Shown here in pieces: positions 62,189-64,000 of a stretch of 64,000 bases of DNA. Position 1 is the first letter of the stretch. Each line of letters begins with the position of its first letter. The notes below the pieces were generated by a model. The model was not told the DNA's origin, did not search any database, and saw only the letters and a list, made by a program, of their open reading frames with translations. The stretch is taken from positions 219,325 through 283,324 of the forward strand of contig JAMZAV010000805.1 of NCBI GenBank assembly GCA_024449915.1, in the 5' to 3' direction. Source of the DNA: Sweltsa coloradensis (taxonomy: Eukaryota; Arthropoda; Insecta; Plecoptera; Chloroperlidae). The position numbers and the translations under genes are program-made.

Positions 62189-63574
62189 GTATCATGTTGT
62201 TATTATTGTAATTTTGCCAAGCCCCTCTCTCTACTTAATGTCATCTTAATCATCATTCATCATCATCATCATCATCATCATCATACATTGGTATTTCCCA
62301 CTTCTGGCAGAGTCAGCTTGAGTTTTGCAAACAAATTTTTCCTCTTCTTTCTATCCCTCCCACAATTGTATCAGCTCTCTCCTCTTGCCTCTAAATCTCA
62401 TGCTATGGTCGCCTTCCGTAAATACTTATTTTTTAAATAATAGAGGTGTGCGAGTACTTCAAAGTTCAAATTTGAACAAACAAATCAAGTGTTCAAACTC
62501 GATTCAAGACCAAACTACCTGTATTCGAATTCCAACTATTCTTATCCTTATGAGCAAGTAGTTCAACCACTGCAGAACACAGCCTGAATTTAGAAATCGT
62601 GTGCACTAGCAGGAAACTCTATTTTTCAACACTACTTGCAGTGTGTTTAGGATGTTACGTCAATCGGAAAGTTCCAACACTTGCATCTCAAATTAGATTT
62701 GAAATCTCAATAAGCGGCGAATTATTAAATGAAGATAGTCTAAATGATAATAATTGTTCTATTATTCGAACTCGAAATATTCTAATGTTTTGTTTGTACA
62801 CTTTATCACGATTCGATTCGTATTCCATTCGGAGTAAAAATCGGTTGTTTGCACACCTCTAAAAATAGGGTTGTTTTTATTAATTTATTTTAAAACTGTC
62901 TCTTTCCTTGCCTGTCCATGCGCACAGTGTTGATTCTTGTCCTGTCAGTCTCCATAATCGGCCACTGGCATGCTCAAGCGCTAGTGTACACCCCCAAGAG
63001 CTCTGTTATGTTGCTACGTTTGGGATATGAAATAGTTAAATACAATACAATCTGGTTTATCGATTAATGTAGGAGTAATTATGTAGTAGAGCATTTAATA
63101 ACTAAGATATACTAAACTATAATAAATCTTTATACAAATTTTATGTATGCAGTTCAAACAATTAACAGAGCTCTCCAGGATGTAGATTAGCACATTAAAA
63201 AGCACTCCAGTGGACATAGTGCCAATGACTCTTCAACAATTAATTTAAACTTGTTGCATATACATTAGACAGGCAGGGAAAGAGGGAACTACTTGGTGAA
63301 ATATCTAGGATGCAGTGGTTTTATCTTGCAAGCAATGCATTAACTATGCACATTTGCAATTAGGAGCAACCCAATATGTCACACATCTACTGTGCTTAGT
63401 ATTATTTAGCTTATGATGTCAATGAGTTGCAGTAGACCTAGCCCATCTGATCATCTTTATCGGGCAGGTTTACATCCCATCATCTAGCATACTAAATTTC
63501 ATGAAAATCAAAGACTTTCAATAGAAGAGGTCAATACAGAATTCAAGAAAGTAACTTATTTTTTCCTTTTGTAG
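62189..63574 (+). other. Intron with CAT microsatellite and a MITE
   Basis: This is a 1.4-kb intron. A (CAT)n tract runs 62251-62284, followed by a MITE at 62441-62861. No coding exon is seen between; open frames are interrupted and AT-rich. Confidence 0.75.
62441..62861. mobile_element. hAT-like MITE
   Basis: The termini TAGAGGTGTGCGA and TTTGCACACCTCTA are inverted with one mismatch. Subterminal 'ttcaaa' and 'tcgaattc'-type words are shared in style with the other MITEs. The flanks (ttaaataa / aaaatagg) do not show a clear 8-bp duplication, so the copy is older or the ends have drifted. Confidence 0.7.
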
Positions 63575-63800
63575 ACTCACCAAGTATCCGCTACTGTTTG
63601 AAAGCCTCAGTAAATATACCGGTAGCGAGGAGGAGCTATCAAATATACAGAGGGCAGTGGAACGTAGCAAGGAAATCCTGAACCACGTGAACCATGCAGT
63701 GCGCGAAGCCGAAGACAATCACAGGCTCGCGGACATTCAGAAGAGACTGGACAAAGCTGCCTTTGATAAGATGGACCACCCCATGGCCAGCGAGTTCAAG
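63575..63800 (+). CDS. RhoGEF2: Rho-GEF DH domain exon, last part (gene continues)
   Basis: Acceptor ttttgtag|a and donor ttcaag|gttaga frame 226 nt. With two bases from the previous exon it reads R-LTKYPLLFESLSKYTGSEE, completing the QRLTKYPLL core of conserved region 3. It then forms the long C-terminal helix (VERSKEILNHVNHAVREAED) and the start of the DH-PH linker (RLDKAAFDKMDHPMASEFK). It ends on a codon boundary. The PH domain and C-terminus must lie beyond the window, so the gene is 3'-incomplete here. Confidence 0.97.
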
Positions 63801-64000
63801 GTTAGATCATATCATGATATGAAACTGTGCTAGTTAGTTACCAAGTCGTGATAAAACTACATTTGACTAGTTATTCATCCTTTGGTCATAACGTCTAATG
63901 GTACTAGTCGAACCCACACATGCCACCAGTTGTTTTACATTTTCTCAAATGCCGAATAAAGGAAATAGTGTGTGTCAAGGGAACCAACAGTGACAATGGG
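63801..64000 (+). other. Start of the next intron
   Basis: Intronic sequence follows the donor to the end of the window. No further exon is visible. Confidence 0.8.

Overview
The window is animal, most likely insect, nuclear DNA. It is AT-rich and gene-poor, with large introns, GT-AG splice sites, tRNA-derived SINEs, and many short non-autonomous transposons and microsatellites. The tail of one SINE recalls retroposons of stick insects, cockroaches and locusts. That lineage (a polyneopteran, possibly stick-insect-like) is an impression and is not proven from the sequence.

Only one gene is convincingly supported. It is a plus-strand Rho guanine-nucleotide exchange factor of the RhoGEF2 / ARHGEF1-11-12 (LARG, PDZ-RhoGEF) family. 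Nine exons can be joined with every splice phase agreeing: 7012-7369, 15012-15138, 18050-18128, 42211-42263, 58260-58340, 58999-59213, 60957-61183, 61995-62188 and 63575-63800. Together they read 1,560 nt (520 codons) without a stop. Exons four onward read into the linker and catalytic Dbl-homology (DH) domain, and the gene runs off the right edge before its PH domain. Two further exons (17909-17967 and 43772-43863) each begin with an ATG behind an in-frame stop. Each ends in the same phase as the exon it would replace, so they look like alternative first exons. GC/CpG-rich sequence precedes all three candidate starts (about 6.0-6.95 kb, 17.2-17.4 kb and 43.4-43.75 kb).

Layout: 1-6 kb shows no gene. 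From 6 to 18 kb lies the 5' part of the gene model. From 18 to 58 kb are two very large introns (24 kb and 16 kb) full of repeats: a 70/70 perfect inverted repeat at 20.4-20.8 kb, a 52-bp minisatellite at 23.8-24.2 kb, a 1.37-kb fold-back palindrome at 24.4-25.8 kb, hAT-like MITEs, several SINEs, and a 2.15-kb tandem duplication at 34.0-39.1 kb whose second copy carries a 0.78-kb insertion. From 58 to 64 kb lie the compact DH-encoding exons, with more MITEs in their introns.

The most unusual signal is a conserved 17-18-bp sequence, TGGTGGAGGTGCCGGGT(C). It occurs at least thirteen times on both strands in unrelated contexts. It heads the units of three independent tandem duplications and lies inside at least two MITE families.
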